In this document: positions 42,717-50,334 of the stretch, piece by piece
Layout of the letters: every line of letters starts with the position of its first letter
Position numbering within the stretch: the stretch's first letter is position 1
From: Saprospiraceae bacterium
GTDB taxonomy: Bacteria > Bacteroidota > Bacteroidia > Chitinophagales > Saprospiraceae
Assembly (NCBI GenBank): GCA_027008645.1
Contig: JALVEE010000008.1
Location: 1-51,151 of the forward strand
Length of the DNA stretch: 51,151 bases
Reading direction: 5' to 3'
Notes under the pieces: model-generated
What the model was told of the DNA's origin: nothing
Database searches by the model: none
What the model saw: the letters and a program-made list of their open reading frames with translations, nothing else
Made by a program: the position numbers and the translations under genes

Positions 42717-44315
42717 GTGTTGTATATTGCATTATTCGCAATATCAATTATCGCTATGAGTGTTTATATCACAGGATGTGAGAAAGATGCAGATCGTGTA
42801 TTCCATGATTCTGCGCTGGAAAACAGATATGATTCTACTGCAAGTACATCAAATTCTTTATTGGACAATATTAATTTTGATCAGGATGGGAATATTTTAA
42901 TAGGCAATGACACTAATCAAATTGTCATTCAACATGCAGGAATAGAGTATCAAAGGGAAGCATCAGAGTATTTATTTCAAAATGCAAGTTCATCTTATAT
43001 CAATAATATAAGAGAGCAATACGGAATACCTCAATGGAAATTGGCTTTAATTAATTTGTCAAATGAAAATGAAGATAATTTTATTGTATCACTACCTTTA
43101 TTTAAAAATAATGAATTAACTTCAATGATTTTTTACTACAACTTCAATGATTTTGAGTACGCAATATTTATTTCCAAAAATGATATACAAAATACTTTAA
43201 CAAGACTAAGAGAATCTTCTGCATTTTATAATGAATGGTTTCTTCCAGTTTCAAAATTTCAATTGATTGAACTTCTAACTAAAAACATAAATTACAAATC
43301 ATACTCAGACTGGTTAAGTACCGCAAATTTAATTACACAAAGCGATAACAGTATTATGGAACGAATGATGTGTCCTTTTCTAGGGACATATTATTCGGTA
43401 ACAGGCTCTGAAAGTAATCCCTACCAATATTTTCATTCAGAGAACGTTATAATATGGGTTAGTTGTAGCGGAGGTGGACATGGTGGATTTGGATTTTATA
43501 ATAATTGGGGTAATAACAATGCAAATCCACCAACTGGAGGAGGAGGAGGAAGCAATAATAATAATAATAATAATAATGAAAATAACAGTGGTGGAAACAA
43601 TGATGATGCAGAAAATAAAACTTTAAAAAAACTAAATCAAGTAGATTGTGCTCCGAAAATAATTGGTTTCATGGGTCTAAATAAAATTGATGATATGATA
43701 TCAAATGATGCTTTAACGGATCCATGTGATCCAAATTTAAGTACAGAGCAAATCATAAAAAACGCTCTGGAAGATAAATGTGAAAACGAAGGTGCTGATA
43801 ATCTCGGTACTGTTGATGACTTTTTGGAGGATCTTGGGAAAAAAATAAGTCATAACTTAGAAAATTGTTGGGTTTTAATGGATGAAGATATTAACCCTTG
43901 TGAAAAAGAACTTGTGATAAAACATCCTTATGCAGCAACATCAGTTCTATTGAATTCTAAGTTTGCTGAAGAATGGACTATTAAAAAATTTGGAAAAAAT
44001 GGTTGGTTAGATTGTTCTGATGCATTTAGACATGCACTTTGGAATGCAATGAATGCACGTGATATTGGTAAAGATTTAGCATTGAAATTTTCAAATGCTC
44101 ATGAATGTAATCAAAATGATAATGATAGTAAAATGGATATTTTTAATAATTCAGTTGGACATAGAATAGGTGTATCTTTTCCAATAAACAATGAAGTTTT
44201 GGCGGATAGAATATGTGACCAACTTGAAGAAGGGCATCTTAAAATTTTAGATTATGATCCGAATTTAAAAGGAGATTCACCAATTATTAATTCTTTTAAA
44301 TGTAAATGTAATTGA
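42717..44315 (+). CDS. Large lipoprotein with Asn/Gly linker and DAFRHA/AHE C-terminal domain (DUF6973-like)
   Basis: The open frame starts at a GTG (MLYIALF...) with lipobox ITGC at about residues 18-21, but no charged n-region. The likely true start is the ATG at 42649, one base out of frame across a C8 tract. The 532-aa product has an N-terminal domain of about 220 aa (no family recognised), then a Gly/Asn linker GGGGGSNNNNNNNNENNSGG encoded by repeated GGA and AAT codons. The C-terminal domain follows, with CSDAFRHALWNAMNARDIG, FSNAHEC and MDIFNNSVGHRIG. The D-A-F-R-H-A, A-H-E and N-N..G motifs resemble DUF6973. A toxin-like role is inferred from locus architecture. A small lipoprotein gene follows after 1 bp. 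Confidence 0.75.
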   Translation: MLYIALFAISIIAMSVYITGCEKDADRVFHDSALENRYDSTASTSNSLLDNINFDQDGNILIGNDTNQIVIQHAGIEYQREASEYLFQNASSSYINNIREQYGIPQWKLALINLSNENEDNFIVSLPLFKNNELTSMIFYYNFNDFEYAIFISKNDIQNTLTRLRESSAFYNEWFLPVSKFQLIELLTKNINYKSYSDWLSTANLITQSDNSIMERMMCPFLGTYYSVTGSESNPYQYFHSENVIIWVSCSGGGHGGFGFYNNWGNNNANPPTGGGGGSNNNNNNNNENNSGGNNDDAENKTLKKLNQVDCAPKIIGFMGLNKIDDMISNDALTDPCDPNLSTEQIIKNALEDKCENEGADNLGTVDDFLEDLGKKISHNLENCWVLMDEDINPCEKELVIKHPYAATSVLLNSKFAEEWTIKKFGKNGWLDCSDAFRHALWNAMNARDIGKDLALKFSNAHECNQNDNDSKMDIFNNSVGHRIGVSFPINNEVLADRICDQLEEGHLKILDYDPNLKGDSPIINSFKCKCN

Positions 44316-44316
44316 T

Positions 44317-44706
44317 ATGAAAAATTTATTTGTTTTTATTTATGCGTTAATTATTTTTATTTCTTGTAACCCATTATCAAGAGAAAAGCATGTTTTTACT
44401 TTTAGCAATCAACAAGAAGAATTTGAACTTAATCCACCAAATAATACACATGAGTTTAAGATAGTTATTAAAAATAATCGAAGGAGCGGTAATGATAAAA
44501 TTATTATTTATCGATATTATAACAATATAAAAGGTAAAGGAGATATCTATCAATTAAATAAAAATGGATTACTATTCAGAGGCGATATTTATGATAATAA
44601 GTTAGGTATAGAATATATTCCTTATGATAATAATGATAATAAATTAACTTTGGAGATTGTTTTTAATACCAGTTCTATAGGCTTAGATAAAACAATAAAC
44701 AATTGA
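44317..44706 (+). CDS. Small lipoprotein, candidate partner of the upstream protein
   Basis: A 129-aa protein with lipoprotein signal MKNLFVFIYALIIFISC (Cys17). The mature part is strand-rich (KHVFTFSNQQEEFELNPP, HEFKIVIKNNRRSGNDKIIIYRYY, GIEYIPYDNNDNKLTLEIVF), suggesting a beta-sandwich. It begins 1 bp after the large lipoprotein stop, so the two are tightly coupled. In a toxin/immunity model it would be the immunity protein at the same membrane surface. No sequence family was recognised. Confidence 0.65.
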   Translation: MKNLFVFIYALIIFISCNPLSREKHVFTFSNQQEEFELNPPNNTHEFKIVIKNNRRSGNDKIIIYRYYNNIKGKGDIYQLNKNGLLFRGDIYDNKLGIEYIPYDNNDNKLTLEIVFNTSSIGLDKTINN

Positions 44707-44728
44707 TTAAAAATAGTTTTATAATTGC

Positions 44729-44785
44729 ATTTTGGATTTAATAATCCCAAGCCCTGCTCTACATAATGCAGGGCTCTTTGCTCCC
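44729..44785. repeat. 57-bp direct repeat, copy 1 (terminator-like)
   Basis: Identical over 57 bp to 45642-45698 (913 bp downstream). It contains AGCCCTGC and GCAGGGCT as stem arms around TCTACATAAT, followed by CTTTGCTCCC, so it resembles a terminator without a strong U-run. The start of the next open frame lies inside it. Confidence 0.9.
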
Positions 44786-45134
44786 AATAGATGGTGTGTC
44801 CTGGGAAGAGTCAGTAAGAGAATTTTTAAATATAATCTGTACAGATGGAGATGGCATAACAGATCAACATGAAGAAATGATGACTTTTTGGGTAGATAAA
44901 ATTGCACATGATCTTTGGGAATTTAATAATGAAGTAGGCACTTGGGAAGATTATCTGTATTTAGCATGGCAAGGAATTGTAACAAATCCAGATAATATCA
45001 GTGATCCTTGTATGCTGTTCTTTATTACTCAATCAGAATTTGATAACTTTCATAAAAGATACATTAACAATGTGGTTGAAAACCCCAAAACACTTGACAA
45101 TCAAAAGTCATTTAATGATTGTATGAATCAGTAA
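44766..45134 (+). CDS. 5'-truncated gene fragment / orphan C-terminal module
   Basis: The first ATG lies inside the 57-bp repeat, so MQGSLLP is repeat sequence, and the in-frame stop just upstream (44742) leaves no room for a signal peptide. There is no promoter-like sequence close by. The unique part (about 115 aa from 44786) reads SWEESVREFLNIICTDGDGI, then TDQHEEMMTFWVDKIAHDLWEF, then TWEDYLYLAWQGIV, ending NNVVENPKTLDNQKSF. It looks like the C-terminal part of a longer protein. Its position after a complete two-gene module and before a small lipoprotein resembles an orphan toxin-tip. No family recognised. Confidence 0.5.
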   Translation: MQGSLLPIDGVSWEESVREFLNIICTDGDGITDQHEEMMTFWVDKIAHDLWEFNNEVGTWEDYLYLAWQGIVTNPDNISDPCMLFFITQSEFDNFHKRYINNVVENPKTLDNQKSFNDCMNQ

Positions 45135-45144
45135 ATTTATAAAA

Positions 45145-45642
45145 ATGAAAAAAATAACTTATTTCTCAATATTAATGTTGTCGATTTTTTCATGTAGAAC
45201 TTCTAAATTAGAATTATCATATTTGATTAATATTTCAGAAGCCAATAGGATTTTAGGAGATGCATTTGAGAAAGCTAAAATTGTAGATTCAAGTAAAGAC
45301 CTTGTCTATTTTAATAGAGAACTAATAATAAAGCAAGATAATATTATATATTTCGATACTACCAAAATTAAAAGACTTGACCTAAATTATTTTGAATGTG
45401 TTAAAAAGAATGATAAAATAAAACTTATAAATAAAAATGAAATTAAATCAGATTTTAAAATAATTGATTACTGGAATATCACATTTAGGAAGCTAAATAA
45501 TGGATTACTTAGGATAGGAATATCTTCAGACTTTTATATACCACCATCGAAACAACCTATTGAAATTTATGGAATGTATTATTATTTTGATTTCAAGATT
45601 GTAAATGGGAAAGCTGAATTGATAAGATGGAAAGGTCAATGA
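45145..45642 (+). CDS. Small lipoprotein, candidate partner of the orphan module
   Basis: A 165-aa protein. MKKITYFSILMLSIFSC is a lipoprotein signal (Cys17). The mature part has ISEANRILGDAFEKAKIVDS, then a strand-rich remainder (KLINKNEIKSDFKIIDYWNITFRKLNNGLLRIGISSDFYI, YGMYYYFDFKIVNGKAELIRW). It starts 10 bp after the truncated gene, mirroring the arrangement of the upstream pair. Its stop codon is the first base of the second 57-bp repeat. Function unknown; immunity-like by position only. Confidence 0.6.
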   Translation: MKKITYFSILMLSIFSCRTSKLELSYLINISEANRILGDAFEKAKIVDSSKDLVYFNRELIIKQDNIIYFDTTKIKRLDLNYFECVKKNDKIKLINKNEIKSDFKIIDYWNITFRKLNNGLLRIGISSDFYIPPSKQPIEIYGMYYYFDFKIVNGKAELIRWKGQ

Positions 45643-45698
45643 TTTTGGATTTAATAATCCCAAGCCCTGCTCTACATAATGCAGGGCTCTTTGCTCCC
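45642..45698. repeat. 57-bp direct repeat, copy 2 (terminator-like)
   Basis: Identical to 44729-44785. It lies between the convergent lipoprotein and aroF genes, ends 1 bp before the aroF stop codon, and probably terminates both transcripts. Because this copy has a natural place, it may be the original, with copy 1 arising when the module inserted. Confidence 0.9.
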
Positions 45699-45699
45699 T

Positions 45700-46719
45700 C
45701 TAAAACCTCTTCAACCCCTTGCGAAACTCTACCGTTTTTCTTATGTTTTTATAGTATATCTTTGCTTCTTTGTGACTTAGGGTTTGAGCTCCGTCAGAAA
45801 ATGCTATTTGGGGCGTTTGGTGAACTTCTGTAATCACGGCATCACCTCCTGCTATCACTCCTGCAAGAGATATGGGCTCTACAAATTCCCGTATTCCTAC
45901 TCCGTGAGAAGCATCGATAATCACAGGTAGATGTGATTTTTTCTTTAGTAGCGGGATACTATTTATATCAAAGGTGTTTCTGTAGGCGGTTTCGTATGTT
46001 CTGATACCTCTTTCACATAGCATGATATCTTCATTGCCATTTGAGAATATGTATTCGGCACTAGCCAATAGTTCGTCTATGGTTCCTGATAGAGCTCTTT
46101 TTAGCATCACAGGTTTATCTATTTTACCCAAGGCGTCCAAAAGATTGAAGTTTTGTGAGTTTCTGGCTCCTACCTGAAAGATATCTACATAGTCGTACAT
46201 ACCATCTATTTGGTCTGTCATCATCACTTCTGTGATAATTTTTATTCCATTTGCGTTACAATGTTTATAAAATATTTTCAAGCCCTCCAATCCAAGACCT
46301 CTAAATGCATAAGGAGAACTTCTGGGCTTATATACGCCTCCCCTCATTATTTTGATATTATTATCGAGAAGATGTTGTACGGTTGTCTCTATCTGTTCTT
46401 CGGATTCGATAGAGCAAGGGCCGGCCATGATTTGGAAATGTCCGCCTCCTATTTTCACATCATCTCCAAGGTCTATGATAGTCTCTTGAGTTTTCCATTT
46501 GCGGGAAACAAGTTTCGCAGAACTGGTGACTCTGTGTATATCTTCGACCCCTTCAAGAGTTCCGATACTCCTGATATCAAATTCATTTTTCCCGACTCCA
46601 ATGATATAATCGGCATATTGGGTTGAGACAATATTGGATTTGTATGCTATATTGTCGAGTTTTTCAGTTATGTTGTTAATCAATTCTTGATTGATATTTT
46701 TTTTCAGTTTTATTATCAT
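45700..46719 (-). CDS. aroF: 3-deoxy-7-phosphoheptulonate (DAHP) synthase, type I-beta
   Basis: First step of the shikimate pathway: PEP plus erythrose-4-phosphate to DAHP. The 339-aa protein has a regulatory N-terminal domain (IIKLKKNINQELINNITEKL, then VISTQYADYIIGVG-like) followed by the catalytic barrel: MAGPCSIESEEQI, MRGGVYKPRSSPYAFRGLG, TEVMMTDQ, QVGARNSQNF, KPVMLKRALSG, CERGIRTYET and VIIDASHGVG. This is the Bacillus AroA/Thermotoga-like type. It follows trpA with a 4-bp overlap, so the whole aromatic branch is one operon, and feedback by an aromatic amino acid through the N-domain is plausible. The 57-bp repeat abuts its stop. Confidence 0.94.
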   Translation of the reverse strand: MIIKLKKNINQELINNITEKLDNIAYKSNIVSTQYADYIIGVGKNEFDIRSIGTLEGVEDIHRVTSSAKLVSRKWKTQETIIDLGDDVKIGGGHFQIMAGPCSIESEEQIETTVQHLLDNNIKIMRGGVYKPRSSPYAFRGLGLEGLKIFYKHCNANGIKIITEVMMTDQIDGMYDYVDIFQVGARNSQNFNLLDALGKIDKPVMLKRALSGTIDELLASAEYIFSNGNEDIMLCERGIRTYETAYRNTFDINSIPLLKKKSHLPVIIDASHGVGIREFVEPISLAGVIAGGDAVITEVHQTPQIAFSDGAQTLSHKEAKIYYKNIRKTVEFRKGLKRF

Positions 46720-47495
46720 TTTATTATGTTTTGTGCAAATTCCATTGCGGTTTTTTCAATATCTTTACTGTCTTTGAGTGCTTTTATAAATGCAGAACCA
46801 ATAATCGCCCCGTCTGAGTGTTTATTGGCAATTCTAAATGTCTGCTTATCCGAAATCCCGAAGCCTATAACCATAGGATTATTTAGATTTAATTTATTGA
46901 TTCGCTTGAAATAGTCGATTTGACTATCCGAAAAACCAATGGTCTTACCTGTGGTAGATGAGGTTGATACTACATAGACAAATCCCGAACTCAACTCATC
47001 GAGCATCTTGATTCTTTCATCTGAAGTAGTAGGGGTTATTAGAAATGATAAGCCCAAATCATATTTATCAAAAATCGGTTTGTATTTGTTTTTATAGACT
47101 TCCGGGGGCATATCCGGTATGATTAATCCATCAATACCGCTATCGACACATTTATCCAAAAAAGTATCAATTCCAATTCTTAATACCTGATTGAAATATC
47201 CCATAAACAACAAGGGGATATCAATATTTTGTCTTACGGCTTTAGCTTGATTAAAATATTGGTCAAAATCAATTCCATTTTTTAGGGCGATACTGCTGCT
47301 GTATTGAATGGTTTCACCATCCGCCAATGGATCTGAATAAGGCATACCAAGCTCTAAAAAATCTACGCCCGCACCGGCTAATTTTTCAGCCAAAACCGGC
47401 ATAGAATCTATTTCAGGATACCCCGTAGTCAGATAAATACTCAGTATTTCCTTTTTGTTTTTGTTAAATAAATTATTTATTCTTTCTTTTCCCAT
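46716..47495 (-). CDS. trpA: Tryptophan synthase alpha subunit
   Basis: Cleaves indole-3-glycerol phosphate to indole and glyceraldehyde-3-phosphate; indole passes to TrpB. The 259-aa protein has the catalytic residues in place: Glu48 in FLELGMPYSDPLADG and Asp59 in the same stretch, then GLIIPDMPPEVY, SFLITPTTSDERI and FVYVVSTSSTTGKT (flexible loop with TGKT). VIGFGISDKQTF and GAIIGSAFIKAL follow (phosphate site). The gene overlaps the DAHP synthase gene by 4 bp and is 114 bp from trpB, with a stem-loop in the gap. Confidence 0.97.
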   Translation of the reverse strand: MGKERINNLFNKNKKEILSIYLTTGYPEIDSMPVLAEKLAGAGVDFLELGMPYSDPLADGETIQYSSSIALKNGIDFDQYFNQAKAVRQNIDIPLLFMGYFNQVLRIGIDTFLDKCVDSGIDGLIIPDMPPEVYKNKYKPIFDKYDLGLSFLITPTTSDERIKMLDELSSGFVYVVSTSSTTGKTIGFSDSQIDYFKRINKLNLNNPMVIGFGISDKQTFRIANKHSDGAIIGSAFIKALKDSKDIEKTAMEFAQNIIK

Positions 47496-47508
47496 AGTAT
47501 TTTTTTTT

Positions 47509-47566
47509 GTAAATACTCAGGTACTCGCTGTTTTATACTCAAAAACAGAAGCGCCTGAGTACTTAC
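47509..47566. repeat. Stem-loop in the trpB-trpA gap
   Basis: GTAAATACTCAGGTAC and GCCTGAGTACTTAC are inverted, with CTGTTTT and AAAACAG as a further inner stem. On the coding (minus) strand it is followed by nine A, not T, so it is unlikely to be a terminator. It may be an mRNA processing or stability element or an inserted palindrome. Confidence 0.65.
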
Positions 47567-47609
47567 TTTTTTATATTTTTTTCGGACTCTAAATAGTTCT
47601 TTCACTATC

Positions 47610-48785
47610 TCAGGTATTTTTTAAATATGCTTTCATATCTTTATCTCCTCTTCCTGAGAGATTCACAACGGTCACTTCTTCAGGTTTAAATTCAATTTTT
47701 TCCAATGCTGCCAATGCATGTGCTGATTCAAGAGCGGGAATAATCCCCTCAAGTCTTGTCAATAGCAAGCCTGCTTTGATTGCTTCTTCATCTGTAGCAT
47801 TCAATACCTTTGACCTACCGGATTCAATCAGATGTGCGTGCAATGGTCCAATCCCCGGATAATCCAATCCGGCTGAAATTGAATAAGGTTCGATTATTTG
47901 TCCGTCTTTGTCTTGCATCAATTTGGTCATACTTCCATGTATCACACCATCTGAACCGAGTACACTTGTCGCTGCGGATTCACCTGAGTTTATTCCTAAG
48001 CCTGCTGCTTCTACCGATACCAATTCTACTTTTTCGTCATCCAAATAGTGATAATATGCTCCTGCCGCATTGCTACCGCCACCTATACAAGCGATGATTC
48101 TATCGGGATAATCCCTATTTTCTTTATCTTTCAGTTGTTTTTTTATCTCTTCGCTTATTACGGATTGGAATAAAGCTACCATATCGGGATATGGATGTGG
48201 ACCGACTACCGAACCAATCAGATAATAAGTGTCTTTGGGGTTGTTTATCCAATCTCTAATAGCTTCATTTGTCGCATCTTTCAGAGTCTTGCTACCTGAT
48301 TTTGCCGGTCTTACTTCTGCTCCCAGCATTTTCATTCTCGATACATTCGGTGCTTGTCTTGCGATATCTATTTCTCCCATATAGACGACACATTGCAGAT
48401 CCATCAATGCACAAACTGTCGCAGTTGCAACGCCGTGTTGACCTGCGCCTGTTTCAGCGATTATTCTGGTTTTTCCCAATCTTTTTGCCAATAGTATTTG
48501 TCCTATTGTATTATTGATTTTGTGTGCACCTGTATGATTCAAATCTTCTCTTTTGAGATAAATTTTAGTATTGTACTTTTCGGATAGTCTTTTTGCAAAA
48601 TACAGGGGCGAAGGTCTTCCTACATAATCTCTCAATAATGCCCGGAATTCCTTTTGAAATGAGTCGCTATTTATTATTTTCAAATAATTATCCTCCAATT
48701 CCTCCACATTGGAATGGAGTAATTCAGGGATAAAAGCTCCCCCGTATTTTCCGTAAAAACCTAATTTGTCAACTTCGTATTGCAT
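47610..48785 (-). CDS. trpB: Tryptophan synthase beta subunit
   Basis: PLP enzyme joining indole and serine to give tryptophan. The 391-aa protein has [16 protein letters not shown] at the N-terminus, [17 protein letters not shown] with PLP-Lys89, [38 protein letters not shown] (phosphate loop) and [11 protein letters not shown] at the C-terminus. It is the standard TrpB1 length. The start overlaps the end of trpF by 17 bp. Confidence 0.98.
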   Translation of the reverse strand: MQYEVDKLGFYGKYGGAFIPELLHSNVEELEDNYLKIINSDSFQKEFRALLRDYVGRPSPLYFAKRLSEKYNTKIYLKREDLNHTGAHKINNTIGQILLAKRLGKTRIIAETGAGQHGVATATVCALMDLQCVVYMGEIDIARQAPNVSRMKMLGAEVRPAKSGSKTLKDATNEAIRDWINNPKDTYYLIGSVVGPHPYPDMVALFQSVISEEIKKQLKDKENRDYPDRIIACIGGGSNAAGAYYHYLDDEKVELVSVEAAGLGINSGESAATSVLGSDGVIHGSMTKLMQDKDGQIIEPYSISAGLDYPGIGPLHAHLIESGRSKVLNATDEEAIKAGLLLTRLEGIIPALESAHALAALEKIEFKPEEVTVVNLSGRGDKDMKAYLKNT

Positions 48786-49380
48786 CTATAAATCTTTTTA
48801 TTAATTCTATATTTTTAACTCCCGGAGCAGTTTCAAAACCGCTATTTATATCAAAGCCTATGCATTGTGGGTGGTAAAAATCCTTTAGTTTTTTCGAATG
48901 ATTAATACCGATTCCTCCACTTAATAAAAACTGCTTTTCCAACTTATATTCTTGCATCTTTTTCCAATTAAATACAATTCCGTTTCCTCCGGGGTTTTCG
49001 CCTTTTGCATCAAATAAAAACAAATCTGTCATCCGTAAATAATCTTTGCAGATATCAAAATCAAATTTATTATCAACTCTAAAAGCCTTGATTACCATTG
49101 CGTCTTCTTGTTTAAATTCAGAACAAAAAGCCGGCGACTCATTTCCGTGTAATTGGATAAAATCAAGTTTGAATTCATTGATTTTGGATTTTATATATCT
49201 GTAATCACTATCGACAAAAACCCCTGTTTTTTTGATTCCGGCAAAATCCATTTCTCCCGGGTATTTATCGATATATCGAGAAGATTTTTCATAAAAAATA
49301 AAGCCCATAAAGTCAATATCCAGAGAAGACAATTCCCTGATATTTTCCGGATATTTCATTCCACAAACTTTTATTTTCAT
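48769..49380 (-). CDS. trpF: Phosphoribosylanthranilate isomerase
   Basis: Third step of tryptophan synthesis: Amadori rearrangement of phosphoribosylanthranilate. The start at 49380 gives [14 protein letters not shown], with the conserved catalytic Cys in K-x-C-G; a start 6 codons earlier (49398) is also open. The 203-aa barrel continues with [52 protein letters not shown] (catalytic Asp region), FLLSGGIGI and [14 protein letters not shown]. The order trpC-trpF-trpB with short gaps is normal in this phylum. Confidence 0.95.
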   Translation of the reverse strand: MKIKVCGMKYPENIRELSSLDIDFMGFIFYEKSSRYIDKYPGEMDFAGIKKTGVFVDSDYRYIKSKINEFKLDFIQLHGNESPAFCSEFKQEDAMVIKAFRVDNKFDFDICKDYLRMTDLFLFDAKGENPGGNGIVFNWKKMQEYKLEKQFLLSGGIGINHSKKLKDFYHPQCIGFDINSGFETAPGVKNIELIKRFIDAIRS

Positions 49381-49404
49381 CCTTTCTCTTTTCGTCATTA
49401 ATAT

Positions 49405-50190
49405 CTATTGTTTTAATGAATCTATCAATGTTTTGCAAGCCTCATGAGGTCTTGGTGCTTTCATAAATCTTTCTCCAATCAAAAATCCCCGGTATCCGTA
49501 TTCTTTCAATTCCAAAATATCATTTGCACTATTTATTCCGCTTTCGGATATTCTCAACATATCATCAGGTAGCGAATGAGCTATGGATTTTGAATTTTCG
49601 ATTGAGACTTCAAATGTTTTGAGATTTCTGTTGTTTACCCCTATGATATCTATATTATCATTGATTTTACTAATCTGATCTGTGCTGTGCAATTCCAATA
49701 ATACTTCCAAACCTAATCCTTTTGCAGTTGACGAAAGCTGCAAAATTTGGTCTTTTGTTAATACTTCTGCAATCAATAAAATAATATCTGCTCCGATGCT
49801 TTTTGCTTCATATATTTGATAGTCATCAAAAATAAAATCCTTTCTCAATATCGGACAAAAATTGTATTTCCTAGCTTTAGTCAAATCCTCATTTTTGCCT
49901 CCGAAAAAATGCTCGTCGGTCAATACTGATAAAGCGCTTGCTCCGGCTTGCATATAGCCCAAAGTTACTTCTTCAACATCAGCATATATATTAATATCTC
50001 CTTTTGAAGGGGACTTCTTTTTGAATTCTGCGATAATGCCTGAGGCATTTTCTCTAAGCAGGTATTCTCTCATCGATACTACAGGAGTATTGAAGTAAAT
50101 ACTTTTTTCCAATAGCTTGATAGGTATCAATTCTTTTCTCTCTTCAATTACCGGCTTTTTATAATCTATTATTTTCTTTAGTATATCCAT
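49405..50190 (-). CDS. trpC: Indole-3-glycerol phosphate synthase
   Basis: Fourth enzyme step: cyclises the carboxyphenylamino-deoxyribulose phosphate to indole-3-glycerol phosphate. The 261-aa barrel has IIAEFKKKSPSKGDI (catalytic Lys), SVLTDEHFFGG, CPILRKDFIFDDYQIYEA, GADIILLIAEVL, GLEVLLELHS, IIGVNNRNLKTFEV and RISESGINSANDI, then GFLIGERFMKA. All conserved residues are visible. It is transcribed from trpD across a 144-bp gap that contains a small inverted-repeat insert. Confidence 0.97.
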   Translation of the reverse strand: MDILKKIIDYKKPVIEERKELIPIKLLEKSIYFNTPVVSMREYLLRENASGIIAEFKKKSPSKGDINIYADVEEVTLGYMQAGASALSVLTDEHFFGGKNEDLTKARKYNFCPILRKDFIFDDYQIYEAKSIGADIILLIAEVLTKDQILQLSSTAKGLGLEVLLELHSTDQISKINDNIDIIGVNNRNLKTFEVSIENSKSIAHSLPDDMLRISESGINSANDILELKEYGYRGFLIGERFMKAPRPHEACKTLIDSLKQ

Positions 50191-50214
50191 TTTATTTTAT
50201 TTTTTGATGAAGCT

Positions 50215-50297
50215 GTCTAAAAAATAAGCCACCCTTTACGTGTCCCTTTGGTAGGGTTGGGGTTAAAGCTGATTTTTAAGAATAAATCTTTTTAGAC
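50215..50297. repeat. Short inverted-repeat insert between trpD and trpC
   Basis: GTCTAAAAA (50215-50223) and TTTTTAGAC (50289-50297) are perfect 9-bp inverted ends of an 83-bp unit with a G/T-rich interior (TAGGGTTGGGGTTAAAGC). The ends differ from the E family. No target duplication was found. It may be a second, unrelated miniature element. Confidence 0.5.
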
Positions 50298-50334
50298 GGT
50301 CTCGTTTATATTTCAAAATTGTTTGCATTGTATA

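Noticed and set aside
43535-43600. Possible CRISPR-like or satellite array at the AAT/GGA repeats
   Set aside because: They are plain in-frame triplet repeats encoding a Gly/Asn linker; no spacers or conserved repeat unit of CRISPR length.
44719-44907. Minus-strand open frame across the 57-bp repeat
   Set aside because: No domain or start context; it arises from the palindromic repeat opposite the truncated plus-strand frame.
47509-47566. Stem-loop between trpB and trpA as an intra-operon terminator
   Set aside because: On the transcribed strand the stem is followed by an A-run, not a U-run; the U-rich side faces the wrong direction.
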